NCBI GenBank assembly: GCA_903845125.1 | Contig: CAIMWS010000508.1 | Coordinates: forward strand, 1-47,531 | Reading direction: 5' to 3' | Source: an uncultured Verrucomicrobiota bacterium | GTDB taxonomy: Bacteria; Verrucomicrobiota; Verrucomicrobiia; Limisphaerales; UBA1319 | DNA: 47,531 bases | In this document: positions 15,237 to 22,730 of the stretch, piece after piece | How the letters are laid out: each line of letters starts with the position of its first letter | Position numbering within the stretch: the first letter of the stretch is position 1 | Notes under the pieces: generated by a model | The model's input: the letters and a program-made list of their open reading frames with translations, nothing else | The model's database searches: none | What the model was told of the DNA's origin: nothing | Program-made: the position numbers and the translations under genes

Positions 15237-15266
15237 GTAATACCAGCGGGGCGGGCCGACGTCCAA
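15237..15266 (-). promoter_or_regulatory. Candidate promoter of the GH16 gene
   Basis: On the minus strand TTGGAC (15266-15261) and TATTAC (15242-15237) are 18 bases apart. The expected transcription start near 15230 touches the ATG at 15229. Confidence 0.4.
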
Positions 15267-15289
15267 CCGGAAACGCAGGGCTTTTTTAA

Positions 15290-15318
15290 TTTACCTTTTC
15301 CAGCGCCCGGGCGATACT
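15290..15318 (+). promoter_or_regulatory. Candidate promoter of the eboBC-like pair
   Basis: TTTACC (15290-15295) and GATACT (15313-15318) are 17 bases apart. Transcription from here would give a leader of about 150 bases before the gene at 15475. Confidence 0.35.
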
Positions 15319-15474
15319 GTGGGGGTGGACTTATATCAGGCAAGCGTGGTGGGAGACCGGGCAGGCGTGCAGCGCAGCCCGGGCAGCGCCGGGCGGGAAA
15401 AGCCACCCGGAGGCCGCGGATTCCCCCCCGCAACCCAGGCCTGGCCCAGCCGATAACTTCCATCCTTCAAGCCC

Positions 15475-16323
15475 ATGATTATCATTGAACCTCATATACA
15501 CATGTATTCCCGCACCACGGATGACCTGCAGGCCATGTACGAGTGTGGCATCCGGGTGGCGGTGGAGCCGTCCTTCTGGCTGGGCTCCACCCGGCGGTAC
15601 GCGGGGACTTTTTGGGATTATTTCCAGCTGATCCTCGATTTCGAGCCGCAGCGGGCGCGGCGCTTTGGCATCGACCACTACGCCTGCGTCTCGGTGAACC
15701 CCAAAGAGGCGGAAAACCTGGCTTTGGCGGAGGAAGTGCTGGGAGGCATCCAGCCCTACCTGGAGCACGAGCGCTGCCTGGCCATCGGCGAGATCGGGTT
15801 CAACCTGGTGACGCCGAACGAGGAACAGGTGTTCCTGCGCCAGCTGGAGATGGCGAAAAAGCGCAAAATGCTGGTGCTCATCCATACCCCGCACGACACG
15901 CCCAACGTAAGCAAGCGGCATGGGGTGGAGCGCACCTTGGACATCCTGCGGGAGCTGAACTACGATTTCGACCGGATCATGGTGGATCACAACACCGAGA
16001 ACACCATGGACCTGGTGCGGAAGGCGGACATCTGGGCCGGGCTCACGGTATACCCTTATTCCAAGCTGAATCCGGAGCGGGTGTTCGACATTGTCAAGAA
16101 ATGGGGCATTGAACGGACGTGGGTGAACAGCTCCGCGGACTGGGGCTCATCCGATCCCACCAGCCTGGCCAAGGTGGCGGCGCATTTGAAGCACAACGGG
16201 TTCAGCGAGAAGCAGCTCGAGACGCTGCTTTGCGAAAACCCGCTCCGGTTCTACAAACAGAGCGGCAAGTTCAATCCCAAGTTCGATCTGCCGTTCGTGC
16301 ATCCCAGCACCTACCAGCGGTAA
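15475..16323 (+). CDS. eboB: EboB-type TatD-like metal-dependent hydrolase
   Basis: This 282-residue protein is an amidohydrolase-superfamily TIM barrel of the TatD/EboB group. Metal ligands seen are His7 and His9 in EPHIHM, Glu106 in GEIGFN, His137 in LIHTPHD, His172 in VDHNTEN and Asp222 in SSADWG. The N-terminal pattern HIHMYSRTTDD, EPSFWLG and SVNPKEAENLALAEEV is what I recall as specific for EboB rather than ordinary TatD nuclease. In the ebo cluster (eboA to eboF) of cyanobacteria and other bacteria, the genes are linked with export or processing of secondary metabolites such as the scytonemin monomer. The UbiA-like gene follows after 21 bases. The reaction is unknown. Confidence 0.75.
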   Translation: MIIIEPHIHMYSRTTDDLQAMYECGIRVAVEPSFWLGSTRRYAGTFWDYFQLILDFEPQRARRFGIDHYACVSVNPKEAENLALAEEVLGGIQPYLEHERCLAIGEIGFNLVTPNEEQVFLRQLEMAKKRKMLVLIHTPHDTPNVSKRHGVERTLDILRELNYDFDRIMVDHNTENTMDLVRKADIWAGLTVYPYSKLNPERVFDIVKKWGIERTWVNSSADWGSSDPTSLAKVAAHLKHNGFSEKQLETLLCENPLRFYKQSGKFNPKFDLPFVHPSTYQR

Positions 16324-16344
16324 TTCCCGGCCACTGGGAAAAGC

Positions 16345-17244
16345 GTGCCCACCATGGCGGCCACCCGATTCAAGGCCTTCGCCTGGCTGCAATTGGTGCG
16401 CCTGCCGAACCTGCTCACCGTGCCGGGCGATCCGGTGGCCGGGTATTGCCTGGCGGCGGGGATGGGCTTCCCGGGACGGGCCGGCTGGCTGGCGGCCGGC
16501 GCGGCGGTCCTGCTCTACGCGGCGGGTTTGTTGCTCAACGATCTGGCCGATCTGCCGGTCGACCGCGCCGAGCGGCCAGCGCGGCCGCTGCCCGCCGGGC
16601 TGGTGGCGCCCGGGCCGGTCTGGGCCGCGGCGGTGCTGCTGGCCCTGGGCGGCGGGGCGCTGGCCTGCCTGGCCTCACCGGCCAGCGGCGGGGTGGCGCT
16701 GGCCCTGGCCGCCCTGGTGGTGGCCTATGATTTCAAGCTCAAGGCTTCCGCCGTGGCCGGGCCGCTGGCCATGGGCGGCTGCCGGGGGTTGAGCGTCCTC
16801 CTGGGAGCCCTGGCGGCGCCCGCCCCGGCGGGGCTGGCCCTGGCCGGGCTGGGCGCGGGCCTGACCGGTTTTTATATCGCGGCCGTGACGCGGGTGGCCC
16901 GCAACGAAATGTCGCAGGAGCCGCCGGGGGCCTGGCGCTGGGCGCCAGCCGGGGCGCTGGCAGTGGGAGCCGCCGGCCTGGCGGGGTGCCAGGGATGGCC
17001 GCCGTATGCCCTGGCCCTGGTTCCGGCCTGTGCACTGGCGTTCCGGGCGGGGCAGCAGGCCACCGGCCGAAGCCTCCCGCTGCCCCGGGTCATCGGGTAT
17101 TGGATCAGGGCGTTGATTTTCATCCAAATCGGGCAGGTTTACCTCGGCGCGCGCGGCTCCAGCTGGGCGCTGGTGATTTGCCTGGCGGGGATCGGGATGT
17201 GGGTGGGCAACCGCCGGCTGGGCCGCCTCTTTTACGCCAGCTGA
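16345..17244 (+). CDS. eboC: UbiA-family prenyltransferase, EboC-like
   Basis: This 299-residue protein has about eight or nine hydrophobic helices. The first aspartate-rich motif of UbiA prenyltransferases, NDLADLPVD, is at 65-73 and the second-motif region VVAYDFKLK at 125-133. UbiA enzymes join a prenyl diphosphate to an acceptor within the membrane. The pair with an EboB-type gene 21 bases upstream suggests EboC. However, the N-terminal segment PNLLTVPGDPVAGY also fits other verrucomicrobial UbiA proteins, so the symbol is provisional. GTG at 16345 has GGGAA close upstream; ATG at 16354 is the alternative. No eboA, eboD, eboE or eboF follows. Confidence 0.6.
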   Translation: MPTMAATRFKAFAWLQLVRLPNLLTVPGDPVAGYCLAAGMGFPGRAGWLAAGAAVLLYAAGLLLNDLADLPVDRAERPARPLPAGLVAPGPVWAAAVLLALGGGALACLASPASGGVALALAALVVAYDFKLKASAVAGPLAMGGCRGLSVLLGALAAPAPAGLALAGLGAGLTGFYIAAVTRVARNEMSQEPPGAWRWAPAGALAVGAAGLAGCQGWPPYALALVPACALAFRAGQQATGRSLPLPRVIGYWIRALIFIQIGQVYLGARGSSWALVICLAGIGMWVGNRRLGRLFYAS

Positions 17245-17300
17245 TCCGGTCCGGCCGCCGGAGGCTCCCCGCGGCGGCCGCCGTGCCGTCCGGAAATACC

Positions 17301-17330
17301 TTGAGCCGGGGCCCGCGTTGGGGCTAATTT
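17301..17330 (+). promoter_or_regulatory. Candidate promoter of the oxidoreductase-fucosidase operon
   Basis: TTGAGC (17301-17306) and TAATTT (17325-17330) are 18 bases apart, about 135 bases before the ATG at 17465. Confidence 0.3.
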
Positions 17331-17464
17331 GGATCCATAGAAACCAAAACCAACAGGGCGCCAGCAGTTGCACCACGCCGGTCCGGCCGGCGGAGGCAAA
17401 TCCCCCCGCCGGGGCAGGCGGCGGGCTGCGCCCTGGCCGGGAACCTCCACGAGGATTTTTGCAT

Positions 17465-18787
17465 ATGAAAAAAAACTTTCACCAACGGAACGTGACCCGG
17501 CGTGAATTCCTGGGCCAAGCCCTGGCGCTGGGCGGCGCCGTAGCCGTGCCCAGCCTGATCCCGGCCACGGCGCTGGGCCGGGATGGCGCGGCGGCCCCCA
17601 GCGAACGGATCGTATTGGGCGGCATCGGGCTCGGCCCGCGCGGCCAGTATGACCTGAGCGTCATGCTCCCGGAAAAGGATGTGCGGTTCGTCGCCATCTG
17701 CGACGTGCAGCGCAGCCGGCGGGAGCGCGTCAAACAGATGGTGGACGCCCATTATGGGAACCGGGATTGCGTCTGCTACCGGTCGTTGTTCGAGCTGCTG
17801 GCGCGGCCGGATATCGACGCGGTGCTGATCGCCACCGGGGATCACTGGCACGCGCTGGCCTCGCTCCTGGCGGCCAAAGCCGGCAAGGATGTTTACAGCG
17901 AAAAACCGTGCGGGATGACGGTGGGCGAAATCCAGGCCCTGGCGGATGGCATCCACCGGTATGGGCGCGTCTTCCAGGCGGGAACCCAGCGGCGCAGCGT
18001 GAGCAATTTCCAATACGCCGCCCACCTGGCCCAGAGCGGCAAGCTGGGGCGGCTGCACACCCTCCACGCCTCGGTTTACGTTCCGCAAAAAAGCTACACC
18101 TGGCTCCCGGCCGAGCCGGAGCCGCCCCGGGAGGAATGCGATTGGGACGCCTGGCTGGGACCAGCGCCCTGGCGGCCTTACAACAAGAATTATGTGTCCG
18201 GCGGCTGGCGCGGCCACCACGATTTCGAGGCGGGCGGCAACTTCCTGGACTGGGGCGCCCACACGGTGGATTTGTGCCAGTGGGCCAACCAGGCCGACCA
18301 CACCACACCGATCGAGTATGAGGCCACCCCCACCTCGGTGATTGCCCGTTACGCCAATGGGGTGAAGCTGGTGTGCGATTTCCTGCCCACCGCCTTCGGG
18401 AACCGCGACCCCCAATACCACACCTCCACCGGCACCTGCCCGGTCCGTTACGAGGGGGATGAAGGCTGGGTGGAGACCGGCGACAACAGCGAGATTGTGC
18501 TTTCGCCGGGCCTGGCCAAGTCGCGCCAGCGGCAATTCACCGGCACAGGGCTCAGCTCCGCCGGGCATGGGCGGAATTTTTTCGACTGCGTCAAATCGCG
18601 GTCCAAGCCGGTCTGCAACCAGGACATCATGCGGCGGTCCCACATTGCCTGTTTCGCCGCCCAGCTCTCGTGGCAGCTGGGGCGAAAGCTGGTGCTCGAT
18701 CCTGTGAAAGAGGAGTTTGTGGGGGACGACGAGGCCAACCGCATGCGCCGCCGGGCCACCCGCGAGCCATGGAGCTTCCACATTTAG
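17465..18787 (+). CDS. Tat-exported Gfo/Idh/MocA family oxidoreductase
   Basis: This 440-residue protein begins with a twin-arginine signal (TRREFLG at 11-17, then a hydrophobic run to about 38). The Rossmann fold follows with GIGLGPRG at 53-60, and the family motif SEKPCG lies at 145-150. GGNFLDWGAHTVDLCQW near 258-274 holds the conserved histidine of the catalytic region. Family members oxidise or isomerise sugars and sugar derivatives with tightly bound NAD(P); the Tat route allows the cofactor to be loaded before export. ATG at 17465 is chosen for the signal peptide; GAGG lies 11 bases upstream. It heads an apparent operon with a HEAT-repeat protein and a GH29 fucosidase, so a fucose-containing or related sugar is a possible substrate. 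Confidence 0.8.
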   Translation: MKKNFHQRNVTRREFLGQALALGGAVAVPSLIPATALGRDGAAAPSERIVLGGIGLGPRGQYDLSVMLPEKDVRFVAICDVQRSRRERVKQMVDAHYGNRDCVCYRSLFELLARPDIDAVLIATGDHWHALASLLAAKAGKDVYSEKPCGMTVGEIQALADGIHRYGRVFQAGTQRRSVSNFQYAAHLAQSGKLGRLHTLHASVYVPQKSYTWLPAEPEPPREECDWDAWLGPAPWRPYNKNYVSGGWRGHHDFEAGGNFLDWGAHTVDLCQWANQADHTTPIEYEATPTSVIARYANGVKLVCDFLPTAFGNRDPQYHTSTGTCPVRYEGDEGWVETGDNSEIVLSPGLAKSRQRQFTGTGLSSAGHGRNFFDCVKSRSKPVCNQDIMRRSHIACFAAQLSWQLGRKLVLDPVKEEFVGDDEANRMRRRATREPWSFHI

Positions 18788-18828
18788 GCCCCTCATCAAC
18801 CGTGCAACCCTGGACAAATTTGCCATTT

Positions 18829-20796
18829 ATGTTCACCCGTTTCATCCTCCCGGCCGCGCTGGCCTTCAGCCTCTCAGCCGCCCCCGCCCAGGCGGCCGCC
18901 GGCCACCCGGAAAAAACCCGCCAATGCCTCGCGGTGCTGCAATCCAACGCCCCTTTTTATGACCAGGCCCGCGCCTGCCAGCAACTGGGCGAAATCGGCA
19001 CGTCCGAAGCGGTGCCCGCCCTGGCCAAACTGCTGGCCGATGACCGCCTCGCCGCCTACGCGCGGAGCGGTCTGGAAGGCATTGGGGATCCCTCCGCTGC
19101 CGCGGCCCTGCGGGAGGCGCTTGGGCGGGTGCGAGGGGCGCAGCTGGCCGGCGTGATCAATTCGCTGGGTGTCTTGCGGGATCCGGCGGCCACGGAGGCA
19201 TTGATCCGGCTGGCGGCGGAGGAGGGCCCGGGCCCGGTTCGGGAAGCCTGGCTGGCCCTGGGGCGCATCGCCACTCCCCGGGCTGTCCAGGTGCTTCAGC
19301 AGGCCCTGGCCGGGGCGCCGGAAACCCGGCGGCCGGAGGCCGCGGCGGCCTGCCTCCTGGCGGCGGAAAAACTGCTGGCGGACGGCCAGGCCGAAACCGC
19401 GGCGGTGCTCTATGACGCGGTGCGGAACGCCCCGGTGCCGGCCAGCTTCCGCGCCGGCGCGGTGCGCGGGGCGATCCTGGCGCGCCCGGCCGGCGGGGTG
19501 CCGCTGCTCCTCGAGCAGCTGCATTCAGCGGACCGCGTGCTCCGCCACGCGGCGCTCACCACCATCCGGGAAGTGCCCAGTGAAGCGCTGGCCAATGCCT
19601 TGCATCAGGAAATTGCCCAGGCCGGGCCGGAGCTGCGCCCGCAGCTGGTGAAGGCGCTGGAGGATTGCCACAACCCGCAATCGTTCGCCGTGCTGGAACG
19701 CTTGCTGTCCGATCCGGACGCGGAAATCCGCCGGCTCGCCCTGGCGGTGCTGGGGCAGATCGGGGGGGCGGCCCAGGCGGGTGCTTTGCTCCAGGTGTTG
19801 GCCGAAGAACGGAGCGCCCAGGAATCCTCCCTCGCCCTGGCCGGACTGGAACGGATGCCGGGTGGGGAGGTGGAAGCGGCGATTGTCCAAGCGCTGGCCG
19901 CCGCGGCCAACCCCGGGGCGCGGCTGCGGTTGATCCGGCTCGTGGAGGGGCGCGGGATAGCCGCCAGCACCGGGGTGCTCCTTCAACTGGCCGCCGGAGC
20001 GGATGCCCCGGCCGCGGTGGCCGCCTTGCGCGCGCTGAAATCCCTCGCCCGGCCGGGCGACCTGCCTGCGCTCGTGGCGCTGGCCAGGGCCAGCCGCAGC
20101 GAGGATCTGCGGGACGCCGCGGAAAACGCCGTGGTGGGCGCCATCGGCCGGTCCGGCCAGCCTGGGCCTGGCGGGGAAGCCGTGCTGGCGGAATTCCAGC
20201 AGGCCGCCGCCGCGGCGGAAAAGAACTCCTGGATCCGGATCCTGGTGACGCTGGGCCACACCAACGCGCTGCCAGCCATCCAGGCCGCACTGGGCGGCGC
20301 CGACGAAAACGTGGCGGCCACCGCCGCGGAACAATTGGGCCGCTGGCCGGACCCGGCGCCCATCGAAGCGCTGCTGAACCTGGCGGAAACCGGCGCCCAG
20401 GCTGGCTTGCGCCAGCGCGCGCTGCGCTCCGCCATCCAGCTCGCCACCGCCGCGGCCGAGGAGGGCCAGCGCCCGGGCGGGACCGTCGCCGGCTGGTTTC
20501 AGCGGGCGGCCAAGGCCGGCCAGACGGCGGCCGACAGCCGGGCGATCATCTCCGGCCTGGGCCATTTAAAACACCCCGCCAGCCTGCGCCAGCTCATCCC
20601 CTCCCTCGAGCAGCCGGAGCTGGCGGCCGAGGCGGCCGTGGCCATCCTCCAGGTGGCGCCCGCGCTGGCCAGGCAAGCGGAGGCGGCCGCCCTGCTCCCG
20701 GCCGCGCTGGAGAAAATAGCCGCCACGGCAAAAAGCCCGGAAATCCGCGCCCAAGCCGTCAAAATCACGAATGCCATGGGCAAAAACAAACCGTGA
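18829..20796 (+). CDS. Exported HEAT-repeat protein
   Basis: This 655-residue protein has a signal peptide (1-22, ending AAPAQA) and consists almost entirely of helical repeats of the HEAT/PBS-lyase type. Units of about 30 residues repeat, such as SEAVPALAKLLADD, DPAATEALIRLAAEE and DPDAEIRRLALAVLGQIG. Such solenoids bind other proteins; no catalytic site is visible. Alanine is very frequent. It starts 41 bases after the oxidoreductase and ends 59 bases before the fucosidase, so the three genes are probably co-transcribed. It may be a periplasmic scaffold for the two enzymes, but that is inference from position only. Confidence 0.75.
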   Translation: MFTRFILPAALAFSLSAAPAQAAAGHPEKTRQCLAVLQSNAPFYDQARACQQLGEIGTSEAVPALAKLLADDRLAAYARSGLEGIGDPSAAAALREALGRVRGAQLAGVINSLGVLRDPAATEALIRLAAEEGPGPVREAWLALGRIATPRAVQVLQQALAGAPETRRPEAAAACLLAAEKLLADGQAETAAVLYDAVRNAPVPASFRAGAVRGAILARPAGGVPLLLEQLHSADRVLRHAALTTIREVPSEALANALHQEIAQAGPELRPQLVKALEDCHNPQSFAVLERLLSDPDAEIRRLALAVLGQIGGAAQAGALLQVLAEERSAQESSLALAGLERMPGGEVEAAIVQALAAAANPGARLRLIRLVEGRGIAASTGVLLQLAAGADAPAAVAALRALKSLARPGDLPALVALARASRSEDLRDAAENAVVGAIGRSGQPGPGGEAVLAEFQQAAAAAEKNSWIRILVTLGHTNALPAIQAALGGADENVAATAAEQLGRWPDPAPIEALLNLAETGAQAGLRQRALRSAIQLATAAAEEGQRPGGTVAGWFQRAAKAGQTAADSRAIISGLGHLKHPASLRQLIPSLEQPELAAEAAVAILQVAPALARQAEAAALLPAALEKIAATAKSPEIRAQAVKITNAMGKNKP

Positions 20797-20855
20797 ACAG
20801 CCCCCCGGGAAGCCCGGATCAAACCCAATCCCCAAACCAAACCAATCCAAGCCTT

Positions 20856-22577
20856 ATGAAACACCCTCTCGGTGCCCTCGCGGCGCTCCTGGCGGCGGGC
20901 CTGACGCTCGCCGCGGCCGAACCCAAACCCACCCCCACCGGGGATACCCCGCGTCCTTATCCGGAGCGGCTCCGCTGGTGGGCCGAAGGCCGGTTCGGCA
21001 TGTTTATCCACTGGGGGCCGGTCAGCTTGAAAGGCACGGAAATCAGCTGGTCCCGCGCCAATACCAACCCCAAGTGCCCCAACCGGGGGGAGATCCCGGC
21101 GGAGGTTTACGACAACCTATACCGGGATTTCAACCCCACCCGGTTTGACGCCGGGCAATGGGTGGGCACGGCCAAGGCCGCCGGCATCAAATACATGGTG
21201 CTCACCGCCAAGCATTGCGATGGCTTCCTGCTCTGGCATTCCCAGGCGAGCGACCACAACATGTCCCGCACGCCGTTCAAGCGGGATATCTGCGCGGAGC
21301 TGGCCAAGGCCGCCCACGAGCAAAACATGCGCCTGGGATGGTATTTTTCGCCGATGGACTGGCGGGATCCGGATTTCCGCACGGAACGCAACGGCGCCTT
21401 CCTGAACCGGATGCAAACGGAAGTGCGCGAACTGCTGAGCAGCTATGGCCGGATCGACCTGCTGTGGTTCGACTGGGACGGGCGCGAACCGCTCTACGAC
21501 CAGGCCAGGACTTACCAGATCGTCAAATCCCTCCAGCCGGAAATCGTGATCAACAACCGCCTGGACCTGGGGGCCGGCAACAGCGACCGACAGATCCTCT
21601 CCCCCCACGCGGATTACTACACCCCGGAGCAGTTTGTGGGCGGCTACAACGACCAGCAGCCCTGGGAATCGTGCATGACGCTTTCGAGCCGGAACCAGTG
21701 GGCCTGGGGCGGGGAGAAGGACGGCGTGAAATCCTTCGCGGCCTGCATGAGCATGCTGATCCGTTGCGCCGGCGGCGATGGCAACGTGCTGCTGAACGTG
21801 GGCCCCACGCCCACGGGGGAGATTGACCAGGCGCAGGTGAGCCGGCTCCTGGAAATGGGCGCCTGGCTGGATAAATACGGCGGCAGCATCCGGAGCACCC
21901 GCGGCGGCCCGTTCAAGCCGGGCAGCTATGGCGCCTCCACCCGCAAGGGGAGCACCATTTACCTGCACCTCATGGATTGGACGGCCGATCCGGTTAAATT
22001 GCCGGCCATCGCCGCCAAAGTCATCGGCAGCCGCGTCTTCACCGGTGGCCAGGCAACCATCCGGCAGACGGAGGCCGGCCTGGAAGTCTCCGTCCCGGAA
22101 AAAGACCGCAACCCGCTGGATACCATTGTGGCCCTCGATCTGGATCGGCCGGCCCTGGGGCTGAAGGCGGTGAACGTTCCCTCGCCGGAAGCCCTTTCAT
22201 CCAAAGCCAGGGCAACCGCCTCCAATGTTTATCACCAGCAGGCTGAATACGGCCCCGACAAGGCCGTGGACAATAACGACGAGACCCGCTGGGCGACCGA
22301 TGCGGGGGTGAAATCGGCCTGGCTGGAATTGGACCTGGGCGAGCCGAAGACCTTCAGCCGGGCGGTGATCCGGCAGGCTTTTCCGGAGCTGAAGCGGGTC
22401 CGCAAGTTCGCGGTGGAATACCTGCAGGATGGCGAATGGAAGGCCTGCCACCAGGGGACCAACCTGGGGCCCACCCTCACGGCCCGGTTCCAACCGGTCA
22501 CCGCCCAGCGGGTGCGCCTGAACATCACGGAAGCGACCGATGGCCCCACCATCTGGGAATTTCAACTTTTCAAATAA
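20856..22577 (+). CDS. GH29 alpha-L-fucosidase with C-terminal F5/8 type C domain
   Basis: This 573-residue protein has a signal peptide (1-21) and a GH29 catalytic barrel at about 30-370. GRFGMFIHWG (45-54), TAKHCDGF (118-124) and GNVLLNVGPTPTG are family marks. LLWFD ends in Asp206, the likely nucleophile; Glu271 in PWESC is a candidate acid/base, which varies in this family. A discoidin-like (F5/8C) sugar-binding domain fills about 445-573, with NVYHQQAEYGPDKAVD and ETRWATD. It would release terminal L-fucose from glycans in the periplasm or outside by a retaining mechanism. It is last in the operon with the oxidoreductase and HEAT protein, which may process or bind the product. Confidence 0.88.
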   Translation: MKHPLGALAALLAAGLTLAAAEPKPTPTGDTPRPYPERLRWWAEGRFGMFIHWGPVSLKGTEISWSRANTNPKCPNRGEIPAEVYDNLYRDFNPTRFDAGQWVGTAKAAGIKYMVLTAKHCDGFLLWHSQASDHNMSRTPFKRDICAELAKAAHEQNMRLGWYFSPMDWRDPDFRTERNGAFLNRMQTEVRELLSSYGRIDLLWFDWDGREPLYDQARTYQIVKSLQPEIVINNRLDLGAGNSDRQILSPHADYYTPEQFVGGYNDQQPWESCMTLSSRNQWAWGGEKDGVKSFAACMSMLIRCAGGDGNVLLNVGPTPTGEIDQAQVSRLLEMGAWLDKYGGSIRSTRGGPFKPGSYGASTRKGSTIYLHLMDWTADPVKLPAIAAKVIGSRVFTGGQATIRQTEAGLEVSVPEKDRNPLDTIVALDLDRPALGLKAVNVPSPEALSSKARATASNVYHQQAEYGPDKAVDNNDETRWATDAGVKSAWLELDLGEPKTFSRAVIRQAFPELKRVRKFAVEYLQDGEWKACHQGTNLGPTLTARFQPVTAQRVRLNITEATDGPTIWEFQLFK

Positions 22578-22684
22578 AATGCGCATTGGCGTTCCGGACC
22601 CGGATTGAGGCGGGCGCGGCAGTTGCGCGCCGCCGCGGATGGCGAGGCCCGGGCGGCGGAAGTCTCCGCGCCACCGCCACCCCC

Positions 22685-22705
22685 GCCAGCCCGGTAAAGG
22701 CTGGC
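22685..22705 (-). terminator. Hairpin between convergent genes
   Basis: GCCAGCC (22685-22691) and GGCTGGC (22699-22705) form a perfect 7-bp stem with a 7-base loop. It lies 25 bases after the stop of the large gene at 22731 and 107 bases after the fucosidase stop, so it could serve both. There is no T-tract. Confidence 0.4.
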
Positions 22706-22730
22706 TCACCCGGCCGCTCCGCCAAACCGC

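Noticed and set aside
17465..17480. Run of A after the start codon of the Tat oxidoreductase as a slippage site
   Set aside because: Lysine-rich starts before Tat signals are common and the frame is intact; nothing else points to slippage.
19665..20855. N-terminal extension of the fucosidase frame over the HEAT gene
   Set aside because: The extension overlaps the HEAT-repeat gene in another frame and has no family similarity; MKHPLG at 20856 starts a proper signal peptide.
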